This document shows positions 19,413 through 31,000 of a DNA stretch of 64,000 nt, one piece after another. Position 1 is the first letter of the stretch. Each line of letters opens with the position of its first letter. The DNA comes from Durusdinium trenchii (lineage: Eukaryota > Sar > Dinophyceae > Suessiales > Symbiodiniaceae). The notes beneath the pieces were generated by a model, which saw nothing but the letters and a program-made list of their open reading frames with translations, ran no database searches and was not told where the DNA came from. The position numbers were made by a program, and so were the translations under genes. The stretch covers positions 1,025,675-1,089,674 of the forward strand of contig CAXAMN010021607.1 in NCBI GenBank assembly GCA_963970005.1, in the 5' to 3' direction.

Positions 19413-22400
19413 TCAGTCTGGCGGTCCATGCCTGGTCGAGCAATCGCAACTTTGACTACTACTGGGGTTTTGAGACTGACAGAAAAGGTTCGCAACACTA
19501 CTCACAGCAATTGCACACCAATAGCTGGCCTCCTCCATCAAGTGGTCTCTTCCGGCAGCTGGATAGGTCACCACGGTCACCACCTGGAGAGAACCATTCC
19601 AATCAAAAACACGTGTTAAGCTGATTGTCAGGCCTGAGTTGGGCGTGACCAAATCAGGACCAAGATCTGATGGAGCCTATCAATGTGGAAAATTGAAATT
19701 TTGGGAGCTTAAACATTTCTGACTGACTGACGAATGAAGTAAGCCTCAGGCGTCTGAAGCTTCAGTGCCCAATGTTGACTCAGAAACCGTCGGCTGCAAG
19801 AACACCTGCCGTCAGAGCTTGAATCGAAGAACCATGAAGTATGTTGCTCAACTGTTGATTGCAACTTTCACCGGGCCTCCTGGTGGGGCTTGTCGTCATC
19901 ATCAACTACGATCACTGGTTCTTCGTCTTGACTGTCAGCCAAAGACTCTTCCCCCACAAACCCACTGTGCCCGCAGGGCACAGCTAACCCTGTGGGGCAA
20001 TATGCTTGAGCAAGCCATCCTTGACGTGGAGCCATGGATCTAATCTGCAATTTCTAGCCCCAGGAAAGAATACCTTGAGCATGAAGAGTTGCAATCAACC
20101 GCTTGTGAGTTTGAAGCAAAGCTGTGTCCACACATTAAGACTATGGATGGGGCGCAATACAAGCCAGGAGGACGAAACATCTACTAAACTCGAAGTTGTG
20201 GGCGGAGGCAAACCTTCAGGGCTATTCGAAGCAAACTAATTTGGATCTTCAGCGAGCAAGATGAATTGCCAGACTACTTTCAGTAATTCCTAATTTAAAG
20301 CTGCACTGCATGGCCCAATCGCTGAGCACAGAGCAATAATGGAAATACACTTGCCCTACTGAGAAGCAAATGACATTCTAAAGCAATTCCAAACCAAGTT
20401 GAAACATGCTCAGCGTACGAAGTGGCCAAGAACATGCATGGCAAGCCGGGCGCACGGAGGCATGACAACGTTTCCTAACGCTGTCAGCCGTGATTTCGAG
20501 GTTTCGTCGAGAGGGCCGTATGCCAAGGATTTATGCACTGGGACACGGCCAAGGCGGTTCCAAATCTTGTTGGCATTGACGTGCATAGCGTCAGCGTTCA
20601 TCAAATTGAGGTTCTGCGCACCCATGTCAGATACTCATGGTGCAACAATCTTATCCACGGCAAGTATGAACAACATCAACAGCAATAATAATAGCGTCAT
20701 TGCCTCCAGAACGCATGGTGCTTCAAGCTTCTGGGCATAGAAGAATGTCCGTTCGCGCCACACCTTGGACATTCCGAGGCTCTCCTTTCAAATCCATACA
20801 AAACTGATTGAATGAAAGCTTAGTCTGTGACGTGGCATCCAACTTGCTTGCCTGTTGTGGTGGCCCAAGTCACTGACCAACCTCGTTTCCCAAACTCCTG
20901 ACATCAACAAAAGCTACTGACTTGAACCAACTGCTAGAGCGCGCAAGTCCTCTTCCATGAAGCACATGATTGGTCGCATCTCATCGGACAATATGTAGGA
21001 GACGTTCTCCAGCACACAGAAACTCCTGCACGCTGCATACAACAAGGCTCTCACTGACATCAGCTTTGGTTTTGACACTGAACATAAAAAAATTCACCGA
21101 AACATCCAAAAAATTAGTGGCAAGGTTCAAAGAAGTAGGGCATTCATCGATGATTCTGAATATCTCCGCAAGAAGTCCGCTGCGGTCATCCAGCAACCCT
21201 TTCTTCAACCCTGCTTTGCACACACCCTTGGTCAGGTGGCAAGGAAATTCAAATACAACTGTTTCCCAAAGTGGTCCATGTAGTGTGGGTTTCAACTCCA
21301 CATGAATCGAAACGAGGCACTTGGCAGGGGAAACCTCCCAGTAGACCTTGGGGAGGTTCTCCCACAAGCTCTTTTGGGTGGAACGTGCGGACATCATCCC
21401 AAAGCGGGCAGTCTGGGACCAGCTGGTCCAAGATCCGACATTGGATCACAGTTCGGCAAAATTCGTCTCGCTCCACCTGGACTGGGGCTGGGCCAAGCAC
21501 AATGACTCACACAAAGTTAAAGCTGTAATGGGATTGAGCTGCCAGCAAAAGCAATGGGATGGCAAAACCTTGCACCAAGAAGTTGAGGGTCGGACCAACC
21601 AATTATTATCTAAGTCTAGTCTTACTAAGTGTTCAACATTGTTCAACGCTGCCTTGCAAGCGTGGTTGCTGAGGCTTGGACTCTGACAGACCGCACTCGA
21701 GGCCCAATACCCCGCTGAAAAGCGAGATAACAGGAACGGTCCGGGCCTTGACATCAAATGAAATCAATCAAAGGTTGACAACACGCGCAATGCAAGCAAT
21801 GGACTTGGCCGTGGACTGAGCCGTGCCAAGGGAAAAGGTCCTCAACTTGAGACATCTGGCAGGATCCTGGGAATGGCATAGTCCAGCCCATCGGGAGTCC
21901 TGCAATAGAAAAATTGATGAACATGAAGGGTCATTCAATCATCACTCCTGCCAAGTATTCTGCGAACTCTGGACGCACAAAGTCTCCACGGCGGACACCA
22001 TGCGCGCGGCATTGAGACTTGTAGTGATCCCAATGGTACAATTGTGTACCCAGGTCCTCGCAATGACTTATCAAAAATTGTAGAATTGGATTGTGGGGCG
22101 CAGTCCTGCTTGTTCCTCCATGATAGGTGTTGACTGCAAACTCTGTAGGTCGCCCCGAAGACACCTTAAACACCACATGACTGTCAGGCTAACATATTGT
22201 ATGTTTTGCAGAAAAAAAACTTCTTGTTTGCGCGCTTACTTCCCTGCCATAAGAACTAAATGTCGTTGCAAAGCAAGGGACGAAGTGTGCCATATGTGTT
22301 TGTAGTGAAACGATCCTGCACCAGTTTCACATACTTGCCTCTGGCATCCTGTCGCTGTTGCGATGCCTTCTGCTTCTTGGACTCTGGAACCTTACTTCGG

Positions 22401-22600
22401 GTGATTCGGGTGTGCCTTTAACATTCCGGGCAACACAAAATAGAACAATGCAATCCTCCTTTCAACCTGTGATGTTGCTACCAAAGAACTACGACCAGGT
22501 TTAAAGGGCCAACATCGGGGCATCGCTGGCCATACACTGGAGTAAGCCCATAACACCTGACGGTGTGGCCTGTGCTCGGGATCGAGATACCGAACTTTGG
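19413..22600 (-). CDS. Intron-rich C5 cytosine DNA methyltransferase, motif IX-like segment placed first
   Basis: Exons read on the minus strand in this order. 21948-22160 and 21847-21899 together give RPEFAEYLAG|LPMGWTMPFP, resembling motif IX of Dcm-type enzymes. 21654-21716 gives SGVLGLECGLSE (motif I). 21322-21480 gives VERDEFCRTVIQ and LLGGFPCQ (motif IV with the catalytic Cys). About 21120-21235 gives GVCKAGLKKGLLDDRSGLLA. About 20935-21017 gives SFCVLENVSYIL (motif VI, ENV). About 20715-20760 gives VWRERTFFYAQK (motif VIII). 20410-20620 gives LTALGNVVMPPCARLA (motif X). Likely C-terminal exons lie at 19880-20040 (DEEPVIVVDDDD) and 19560-19660. Exons near 22335-22400 and 22520-22620 may be N-terminal. 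All catalytic motifs are present. It is distinct from the retroelement enzyme at 856-4458, which has no introns. Confidence 0.75.
21900..21947 (-). other. 48-bp GA-AG intron in the methyltransferase gene
   Basis: Removing this segment joins EYLAG to LPMGW in frame (phase 1). The intron begins GAGTGATG and ends TTGCAG, with CAGGA present at both junctions. GA donors are a known dinoflagellate feature. Confidence 0.6.
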
Positions 22601-22839
22601 TCGGCGCTGGTCAGGCATGATGATTTGCGCAATCTTCTCGATCTTGGCCACCTGGCTCAAAAAACAGTTGATATGCAAAGAACTCACGATCTTGGCCACA
22701 CTGGTTCAAAAACAATTGACCGTCGAAAACCCAACTTGGATCAACGGTGCCTTCTCTCGCATTGTCTCTCTCTGGCTGTGCTCGTGGTCACTGGGCGCCA
22801 GGAACATTGACCAGTCAGTAAAAAATCAAATCTTATCTT

Positions 22840-23460
22840 GGAGATGCCACTCGAAAGCGAACACGTTTCAACTGAGGATGTCGCTCGCTCAATGCTGTAA
22901 TGCTTTGAAGCTTTTGAAAGCCCGCCATGTTTTCCACTCGGCAGGCGCCAGGTTCGCCCCCACTCAAATGGCTTCCGGGAAAAGCTTTGTTGGAGGCTTT
23001 GCAAGAAAGCAAGTAAGAAAGCATTCACCAAAAAGTATCTAGTGAATCAACTGGAGCGCTCCGAAGTTCACTATTGTCACATTGACAAGTCGTCTCACAC
23101 AGCAGGGTTGAGTACTTGACCCGCACTGTTCCTGGTACTTTCGAAGCGAAGTCACGACTTCCTCAAGTAAAGAAGAGTTTAAACATATACAAAAGGTATA
23201 CGATATGTTATAGGCAGAATATTATTACTATATGACTATATGTATTATATCTGAAGAGTATGATATAGTATGATATTTAACATCTCCTCATCCCCAGCAC
23301 CAACCACGAAATGCACACAACAACCGTCGACTGGGTATAAGACCCATTGCCATGCTCATTGAAGCAGTCAGTGTGGATGTGAAGCAGTGCTACTAGTCTA
23401 CTATAGAATCAGTTTGGCTAGCCAGATAGGGAAGGGTGGGAGGGCTTTGAAATGCTTTGA
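22840..23460. other. Non-coding, AT-rich in part
   Basis: An AT-rich tract with TATAGT/ATAT runs lies at 23200-23280. Short frames here lack recognisable motifs. Confidence 0.4.
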
Positions 23461-23464
23461 AGCA

Positions 23465-23514
23465 ATGCGGGTCTGGTTTGCTTTTGCAGGCCCAAATTGA
23501 AAGAAAAAAACTTC
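23465..23514 (+). repeat. 50-bp block shared with the DIRS-like element, copy B
   Basis: It matches the minus strand of 5892-5941 at 47 of 50 positions, including TTTGCTTTTGCAGG. Here it lies in opposite orientation to the neighbouring gag-like ORF and at its downstream end. Confidence 0.75.
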
Positions 23515-23671
23515 CAGGGCTCCCGATCCCCAGGAGCCACACCCACCGGAGGAACAACTGCTGGTCGTCGTAGAACACCTCGTCGTGGGATTCGTCTGAC
23601 TGCAGCCTTGGGTTTTGCTTTGGCCTTCACACGGGCCTTCGGCTTTGGTTTTGCTTTGGGCAGCATTCTGT

Positions 23672-24580
23672 TCAGTACCGTCTCCAATTGTACCCTCGCT
23701 CACGGTGCTTGACTCCCTTGGTGCCCCTAGGGCGTCGTTGGATTGTCCAGGATGGGCTCCTCGAAGGGCTCCTCGGACGGTCTGCACTCGCGTGGTGCGG
23801 GGGAGGATAACTGGGCTCCACAGGTCCTGATCGGACTGGTGCCGGTGGAGGTGGCGGTAGCCGGGAGAAGTGGGATGCGACGCTTCCCTTGGGAATGGGT
23901 GCAAGTCCAAGGAAGCTTGGGTCTGATTCAACAAGTCCCGACCAATCGGGCTCCTTCTCGACCTGTGCAACCTCCTTCTGAGTGGACTCCTGCTCCTCAA
24001 CACCCTTTGACTCCTCACGCTTTGCCTTCCTCTTGCGCTTGGGCTTCTTCTCTTCCTGACCTGCCTTCTTTGAGGACCTGTGCCTCTTCCTCTTCTTCTT
24101 TTCTGCTCCCGGATTACGGTTAGGAGCTGCCTTCTCCTCAATGCCTGCCTTCTTGTCCTCCTCGACGGGGGCTGGTGCGTCGTCTTGGATGGTCTCGTGA
24201 ACCTCGGCTAGCGGCTCCTTGCTCTCCTCAATGTCACCCTCACGCTTGACTGCGCCGACCTCAGGAGCACTCCGGCGTCCCGCTTCTGGTGCAATGGGCT
24301 CAACGGGAGGTGCAACAACCGGCGGCCTCGAAGGAAGGGGATCTGAGTTGTATCCAGGCGGATTTGCCGCCGCACGCTCAGCAGCCAACCTCGGAGCTGC
24401 GAGCTCCGCCAAATCCAGAAGGGCACCTGCCGCCACTCGCAGGATTGTAAGGGCCTCCTGTTCCTGGTCCCTGCAAAGAAGCGGAGCCTCCACCAACTCA
24501 CGAAGTCGACCAATGGTCCTGCAGCACAAGCAAAGGGTGTTCTCAGACCGTGGAAAGCAACCACACCTAGTGCAGGACAT
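23672..24580 (-). CDS. Gag-like ORF of a truncated retroelement (orphan)
   Basis: A 302-residue frame. It opens MSCTRCGCFPRSENTLCLCC, a cysteine cluster that may bind zinc, followed by a helical stretch (GALLDLAELAAPRLAAERAA). Then come a Pro-rich linker, an acidic region, a Lys/Arg run (EKKKRKRHRSSKKAGQEEKK), and a Pro/Arg-rich end. After the stop, another frame (23418-23687) is again basic (KAKPKARVKAKAKPKAAVRR), which suggests a frameshift. I recognise this kind of cysteine-led, lysine-rich ORF as recurrent in Symbiodinium retroelements, but no RT follows. The chain ends around the 50-bp repeat at 23465, so it is probably a truncated element remnant. Confidence 0.5.
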   Translation of the reverse strand: MSCTRCGCFPRSENTLCLCCRTIGRLRELVEAPLLCRDQEQEALTILRVAAGALLDLAELAAPRLAAERAAANPPGYNSDPLPSRPPVVAPPVEPIAPEAGRRSAPEVGAVKREGDIEESKEPLAEVHETIQDDAPAPVEEDKKAGIEEKAAPNRNPGAEKKKRKRHRSSKKAGQEEKKPKRKRKAKREESKGVEEQESTQKEVAQVEKEPDWSGLVESDPSFLGLAPIPKGSVASHFSRLPPPPPAPVRSGPVEPSYPPPHHASADRPRSPSRSPSWTIQRRPRGTKGVKHRERGYNWRRY

Positions 24581-25016
24581 GCACCGGGGCCAAGCTCAGA
24601 ACCACGATCACTGCGGAACAGGCATTCATGAGGTGCATCTTAATTTACGGGGGCGAAAATACATATAGTTCATCCAATAGACAAGAAAAAGGATATACAT
24701 CCCATCACCCTCAACCGCGGGGGCCCGACAATAATGACCAGTCCACAAAATAGATCAAAATAGGAGTGCACTGAGTCACTGAGAGGCTCAAAGAAGCATG
24801 CAAAGAAAACACGCGCAAGCAGCTCCGTGGAAGAAGGAAGAAAGCGGAGAAGCACCTCCAAGTCCAGGACCATCAGGATAGGAGGAGGCCAGGAACAAAA
24901 GCAGGGACTAGGCACTGTCAGTGCGACAAGGAACATTCAGTGCAAAATATCCAAGCCTACTGCAACAGTTTGAGGTGCCTTCCACTTCCCTGGCTACCCA
25001 TCTTGGAAAGCTGTGA

Positions 25017-25048
25017 GGAATGCCGCTTCCGTGGCAATGCGGCATTCC
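25017..25048. repeat. 10-bp-arm hairpin
   Basis: Arms GGAATGCCGC (25017-25026) and GCGGCATTCC (25039-25048) are separated by 12 bases. Confidence 0.75.
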
Positions 25049-26173
25049 GAAGCTCCTGGAGTCGGAAACGGGTCTTCTAGCAATGGCCTCTTGCTCCTAA
25101 AAGCTTCTTGCTCCCTAGTAGCGATGCCCTTTGTTTCTAGCAGCATCCTTGCTCCCAGTAGTAAGGCCAGGAGCCCCTAGTAGCTTCGTTGTTCCTTCAG
25201 CCCAGTTTGTCCCAAGTTTTTGGTTCTCTGTCCTCCACCTTCAGGTCCAGTTTGCGGATGCTGGTCATCACTTGTGCAACATCCAAACTCCGCGCCATTC
25301 CACGCAAACGAGTGGCACCATCAATGAACCTCGACTGAAGCATTTCAGGCAAACATGTACTCTCCATTGTTCTTGCTTAGAAACGTTTGCCTCCGCACAT
25401 GGTCTATTGAGTCTATTGTACTATTGTCTGCCTGCAAGACCTGAACAATTTGTTTGGAGCACATCGGGTGGGAAGTGCATGGCAATACTCATGCGACCCT
25501 GAAGCATAAGTCATCAGGGACAGTCTTTTGCTGCCTGGACACTCTTCCACTGATATCTCACCATCTCCATCATCTATCATTTGAAACCTGTGACAATTGG
25601 GATGACTGTGGCCATGTCACGGTGCAAGTGCTTTTCTTAGCAACTGCTAGGAAGACCGAAGCACCGTAACTTACCCGAACCCCAGATGAGAACCGCATCA
25701 CAAGTTAAAGTCCCGTGCGCACCAAACGTGACCTTGTTGTGCTCTCGCAACCTTGTTTCCTTTAAACTTTACATGAAGGTCGCAAAGCACAAACACCCCC
25801 CCCTCTACAAGGAGGGGGGGTGGGGTCAAAAGAGAACAGTCAAGCAAATCCCATGGCGGAGGGTCACATAACCGCCAACAAAAATGTTGCCCAACTTCAC
25901 GGGCAACCCCACGTCACTGACCACGAATAACGCATGAAAACGGTGATCGGTCGACCAACTCAACCTGAGAAGGGAGGATACATGAGGACCAGTGTCTGCA
26001 GGCTGGCGCGTGGTTTGATCTCCTGTCCATCAATCCACCCATCCGTTCCTTCAACTCGCAATTCATGACCTACCCAAACTCTACACTCTACACATATCCG
26101 TCTATCTATATACATCTACTTCATCTCTCTATCTCTGCAGCTCCTCTCTCTTTCTCTCCCTCCTCTCCCGTTC

Positions 26174-26264
26174 CATCCATCCATCCATCCATCCATCCAT
26201 ACATCCATCCATCCATCCATCCATCCCTCCCTCCCATCCATCCATCCATCCATCCATCCATCCA
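26174..26264. repeat. (CCAT)n microsatellite
   Basis: About twenty CCAT units with a few variants (ACAT, CCCT). Confidence 0.95.
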
Positions 26265-28039
26265 GCTAACAATCCAACGACCTACCTGCAAGTGGCACAG
26301 GGTCCCAGAAAACGCCGCTAACAGCTTCAGAGGCGCCTTTTTAAAAATATCCTCCCTTCCAACAACCGAGACAAAGGGCGCCAGTAGAATAGATTGCCCA
26401 TGCTCCCAAGGATTGTCTTTATCCAGCCACCTATCCCCGCAAATCCCCCCAACATCCACGTCGACTCTCTCACATTCTCCCCTCTTACTCTCCATCCATC
26501 CATTGTCCACCCATCTGCATTGTCACATCAAACCTGTGGCATCATCGACATCACAAAGACCCCAACATCGAACTGAGCTTGTTTCGACTTTCAGATGGGT
26601 GCTTGGGTGCTCCTTTGTCGTGGTATAGTCTCGACATGCATAGGCCTTTCGTGTATCCCCGCGTAGCGTACACAATTACAAACGTCAGGCAAACAGGTCA
26701 CGGACATGCACTCTTGCTTTCTCTGGATGCCTCTTTACAGCATCAACCTTTTAGAGTCTCTGTGCCATGCCATTTTCCCCATGTTAATTATATGGCCCGC
26801 CCGTGTCCTTGATTGGTCTCTCCCCAATACACCCCCTGTATCTCGCTTCGCTCGCAACAAACAACTCTCGCCTAGCCGCCTAGCCTATCGGCTTTCGTGA
26901 AAAGCAAGAACATGCACCCTCGCGTGCACGTCCCTAGTTCTTCAGACACAAGTCCCGAACAGTGCAAGTGAACCACGGCATGTTGTGACAGTCAAGAAGT
27001 TTCCAAGTTTCATCTTTGGTCTGCTCTCTGTTCTTGAAGGGTGTCCTTCATGCATGCCCCCACGTATAGCCGAGTGTGGTGCCCCCCGACATGCAAAGCA
27101 AAGGTGTGGACCTCTAGTGTGCTCTACCGACTCTAGTTTGCTCAGTGGAGCTCAAGTACACCTCCAATTGTGAGCAAGTGCGCTCCGCTAGAACGTCAGG
27201 CTGCGACATCTGTATCCACACTTCCCGTCCAGTCTCAACACCTAAGACCCAGGCAATTGGACCAAGTCATGGGTCTCCAAGTCCAAGGTGGACATCCAAA
27301 TTTGCAGCTGTGGATCCTTTGGTGTCACCGAGCAGGAAGGGATTCAGTTGGGAAGCGCCAAGTCTTGTTGGCAACAGAACCTCGTGCCCTCTCACAAAAA
27401 CCTTTCATCGTGGTATGTTTTCTTCGCTCTGACAATCAAAAGAAATCACAATTCCCCAACACAAATGGACCGTTGAGCCATGACAGGCACATGTGCACAC
27501 TATGGAGTGACAAGGCATACAACATACGTACAGACAGAGAGAGAGAGAGAGCAAGAAAGAGGAGAGATTGCAGTTTCAACGGCTCAGCGACAGGTCCCGA
27601 GCACAGAAAGGGCAATATGTTGTTTCTTCTAACTGCCTCAGGATCGGAAGACAGAAGAACACCCAAGACGATCATTGAAGATCGGAGACCTGTGTTTGGG
27701 CACCATTTCAACTTCAAGCCGATTCAACCGATCAACATTCTTCGGTCCTATTCGGTCCCCCACCAAACTGGGTTGCCCACGTGAAGCAGTACGGCAAACT
27801 CATCCCAGCTCACTAGGCCATCACCTCTGAAGGGTGATGTGGTTCAGCTAAGACTTGTTCACAGACGGTGAGATGTGTTCTACCAAATCGTGGGACAAAG
27901 GTTTCTTCTAAAGCTGAGAGCAAAGCTCAAAATGAAAGCATTGGCTCAGCTTAGCATAATTAAGCTATGAAAGTCATGCTGACTGAAACCAAAATATCCA
28001 AATATCTCGCATTCTGATATGTGCTGCGCATTGATCTTC

Positions 28040-31000
28040 ACATTCTCTTCACTGCACCTGAGGAATCCAAAGTGGTGAAGAATCGCTTCAGCTTCTGCGC
28101 ATAGTTCTCGGCTTGTTTCTGCTTCAAGTTCATCATATACCTGATGGTCTGGTGGTGGCGGTGGTGCTGGTGGATCTCATCTCGCTCAAAGCGCCAAAGA
28201 AATGAATTGAATTTGAATAAACGGACTAGAGGAACAGGCCGATTATCTTCTCCATGCTTAGAACACCAACAAGTGGCAAAATCAAGTACAGCAACTGTCA
28301 AAAGAAGTCAAGAGACTCTTGATCTTGCTGCGCCACTTTCATTGTCTGCTGCACAAACACCGCCGAAACCTTGGCTGCTCAAGCTTTTGTGGGCAATGCA
28401 GTAGCGCAGCTAGGTGATTGCAGAAGATCGAGGAAATGGCTGTATTACACCTTGATGGACTACGCCTGAATCTTCATAGCAGTTGTTTTCTGGACCTGGG
28501 ACATCTTCTTGACATGTTTCCCAGCTGGCAAGGCTCCTGCACAAAGGGCAACAGAAACGCGATAACAGCTACAGTAGGTCTTAGACGCTAAGGGATCAAC
28601 TTGGCAACATTATATAACACTTTGAAGGGCCACCCGAAAAACGCTGCCACCTGACATGACTGACTCCGAGCCTGACTCCGAGCCTGACTCCCACAAAAAA
28701 AGACCGTCCACCTGCCCTGACGAATTTCCACCGTGACCAGGCGGCGACGTTCAGCACCGCGAAGCCGACCTCACTTGGCCATCTGCTGACTGCTGACTCT
28801 CACTTCTCAGACAGTTGTGCATGAACCATCTAATCGTCTGGTTCAAGGGGGTCTGTGGTAGTAAAGTACCGGGTGTCCACAAGTCCACAAGGCAATAAAT
28901 AATCAACATACAGTGATGTTCTCGGACCTATTATGGGGGGATCCAAGGCTTTCAAGGACAGCAGAAAGGAAGGCTTGCTCAAACCTCAGTGCTACATGGT
29001 TGTTGCTTAATCTTGCGTCTTTGGAAACCAGAAATCCCCTTGAGGTCTGGCCAAGCTACTGCCTGTCACGACTGTTGACTTGAGGCCGAGGGTAGGTGAC
29101 GAAAGCTAGCAGGGATGCATCCGTGTCAGTGGAGGCGAAGCATACGGCGCCGTCCAGTGACAAAGGACTGGTGGGACATCGAGCGGAGTAGGAGTTGAAC
29201 CAAAGTGGATGCCATAAGAGGTGTCCAAAAGGTGTCCCAGAGGCGTCTCAGGGGGGAGTTGAACCCGCGGGGGGGGCCCTCTACATATTATGAAGTTTTC
29301 ACGTGATGCGGCGATCTCGAGGATTCCAGCCCCTCACTTGCTAAAGCAAGGACAACTCCAGCTAGCTGCTGCTAGCTTTCGTGATTATGCACCTGGCCAT
29401 TCTTAAACTTGCTAATAGTGGCTTCTTGTTAGTAGCTTGCTACTAGTAACAAGATGGCTACTAGTAGCAACATAAATGACAGCGCGGGCAACCCGGCCTG
29501 CTATTTCGCGACCAGCCGGCCGGCCGGCTGGCCAAATAGCGGCCGCCCGGCCGGCTGGCCATAGCGGCCGGCCGGCCAAGTAGCAGTAGTAGTAGTAGTA
29601 GTCGTCGTCGTCGTCGTTGTGGTGGTGGTAGTAGTAGTAGCAGGAGTAGTAGTAGTAGGAGGAGGAGTAGGAGTAGTAGCAGTAGTAGTAGTAGTAGCCG
29701 ACGGTCGTTGATCAGCCGGCCGGCCGGCCGGCTGGGCTGTGGATCTTGGCCGGCCGGCCGGCCGGCCGGCTGGCTGATCGAGAAATAGCGGGCCGCGATA
29801 AGCTCGCAATGAAAATGAAATATGCTTAAGATCAAAGCCGGGATTTTATACATATACAGTGCCTAGAGACTGCCGGGTTGCGCTGGAGGGGTCGCAGGGT
29901 CAGAATTTGTGAATTGCTTTCGTGGACATCAAGAATCACACACTCTAAGATAATTCAAGATAGCCTTCGCGAATTGGCGTGGCGTCGCCCGCGTGAAAAA
30001 TTGAAGGGCCTACGTCAGAGGCTTGATGAGCTGCAAACATTTGGCAAAACATTTGGGGAGCTACAGTCCAATCTGATTTTTATCATTCAATATATAAGGG
30101 GCATTCACTGCGAAACGGTTGGTCTTAGCCTTGGCTTAATGGCCGAGCAAGTGGCAAGGCAACGGTAGAAAATGAAGATGTAGATGAAGGCCTCGTGAAC
30201 CTTGGGGTGCTTGTCACCAAACCGCGTGCTGCAAACAAAAAGGGTGAGTTGCTATAAGCTGCTGAGCATTCCTCTTTCGTAGGCCAAGCTGCATACTCTA
30301 CGCAAATGCGTGCTGGAATAGCCCAGTTTGCAAAAAGCACCTGCCGCTTGAATCACTGACACAGGAAGAAAGAAGCCAATGAACCATAACCGCATCACAT
30401 CAGGTCAACTGTGGGATCAATTGATAAGCCCACATCGTTTTTCGCATTCCAAATGCTTAGGCTGACCCGGACGTTTTTCGGCTCATTGTGTCCTTTGCCC
30501 ATCATGGTGTACACCACAAAACCCACCGGCCACTGTATGACATTCCTGACGTCACTGGCGTCCTGAACAGATCGAAGACCTGGATCCATGGCGCCTCGAA
30601 CATGGTGAGTATCGTCCGGTTGAAGGTGCCAAAATATCTGTAAATTTCCTGACGTTGCCCCACCTAAGCCGCTCAGGATGCAACACCTCCAGCTGTGCTA
30701 GCTCTAGTTGCTTTTGCTCCAAATCTGTAAATGTGATGTTGTTGAAAAGCATGTTTAAGCATTATGTTCCAGCTTCCAAAGAACACTTTAGAAAGAGGAC
30801 CATTGCCTGCCAAAAAAAACTGGAATCCCTTTGGCTACCTAGGCTCTTTTGTTTTGGAGATGTCTTCCCGCCCGAGAGGCATCCGTAGTCTCGTCTCGCA
30901 TATAGGGCTGCAGCATCTGGCCAATCGCCATGCCTCGTGAGAATCTTAGTGTGTGAATATGTGAAGGGCTCGTGCCGAAGACAAGCCCCTACCTATCCGC

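Larger units (their letters stand above)
24640..28020. other. Long stretch without supported genes
   Basis: No coding-like frame was recognised on either strand. The stretch contains a hairpin at 25017-25048, short repeats of CTAGTAG/TTGCTCC at 25075-25190, a (CCAT)n tract at 26174-26264 and a short (GA)n at 27536-27552. Confidence 0.45.

Noticed and set aside
23497..23712. Plus-strand ORF starting KEKNFQGSRSPG as a second DIRS ORF1
   Set aside because: Similarity to ORF1 stops after KEKNF. The minus-strand frame here is lysine-rich and more coding-like.
24670..24936. 88-residue Phe/Leu-rich minus-strand ORF as a membrane protein
   Set aside because: No acceptable splice or start context and no recognisable family. 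The hydrophobic runs can arise by chance.
26065..26628. 187-residue plus-strand ORF rich in His-Pro-Ser-Ile
   Set aside because: It is translation of the (CCAT)n tract and its flanks.
29461..29853. Leu-run and Thr-run ORFs
   Set aside because: They are translations of the (AGT)n block in two frames.
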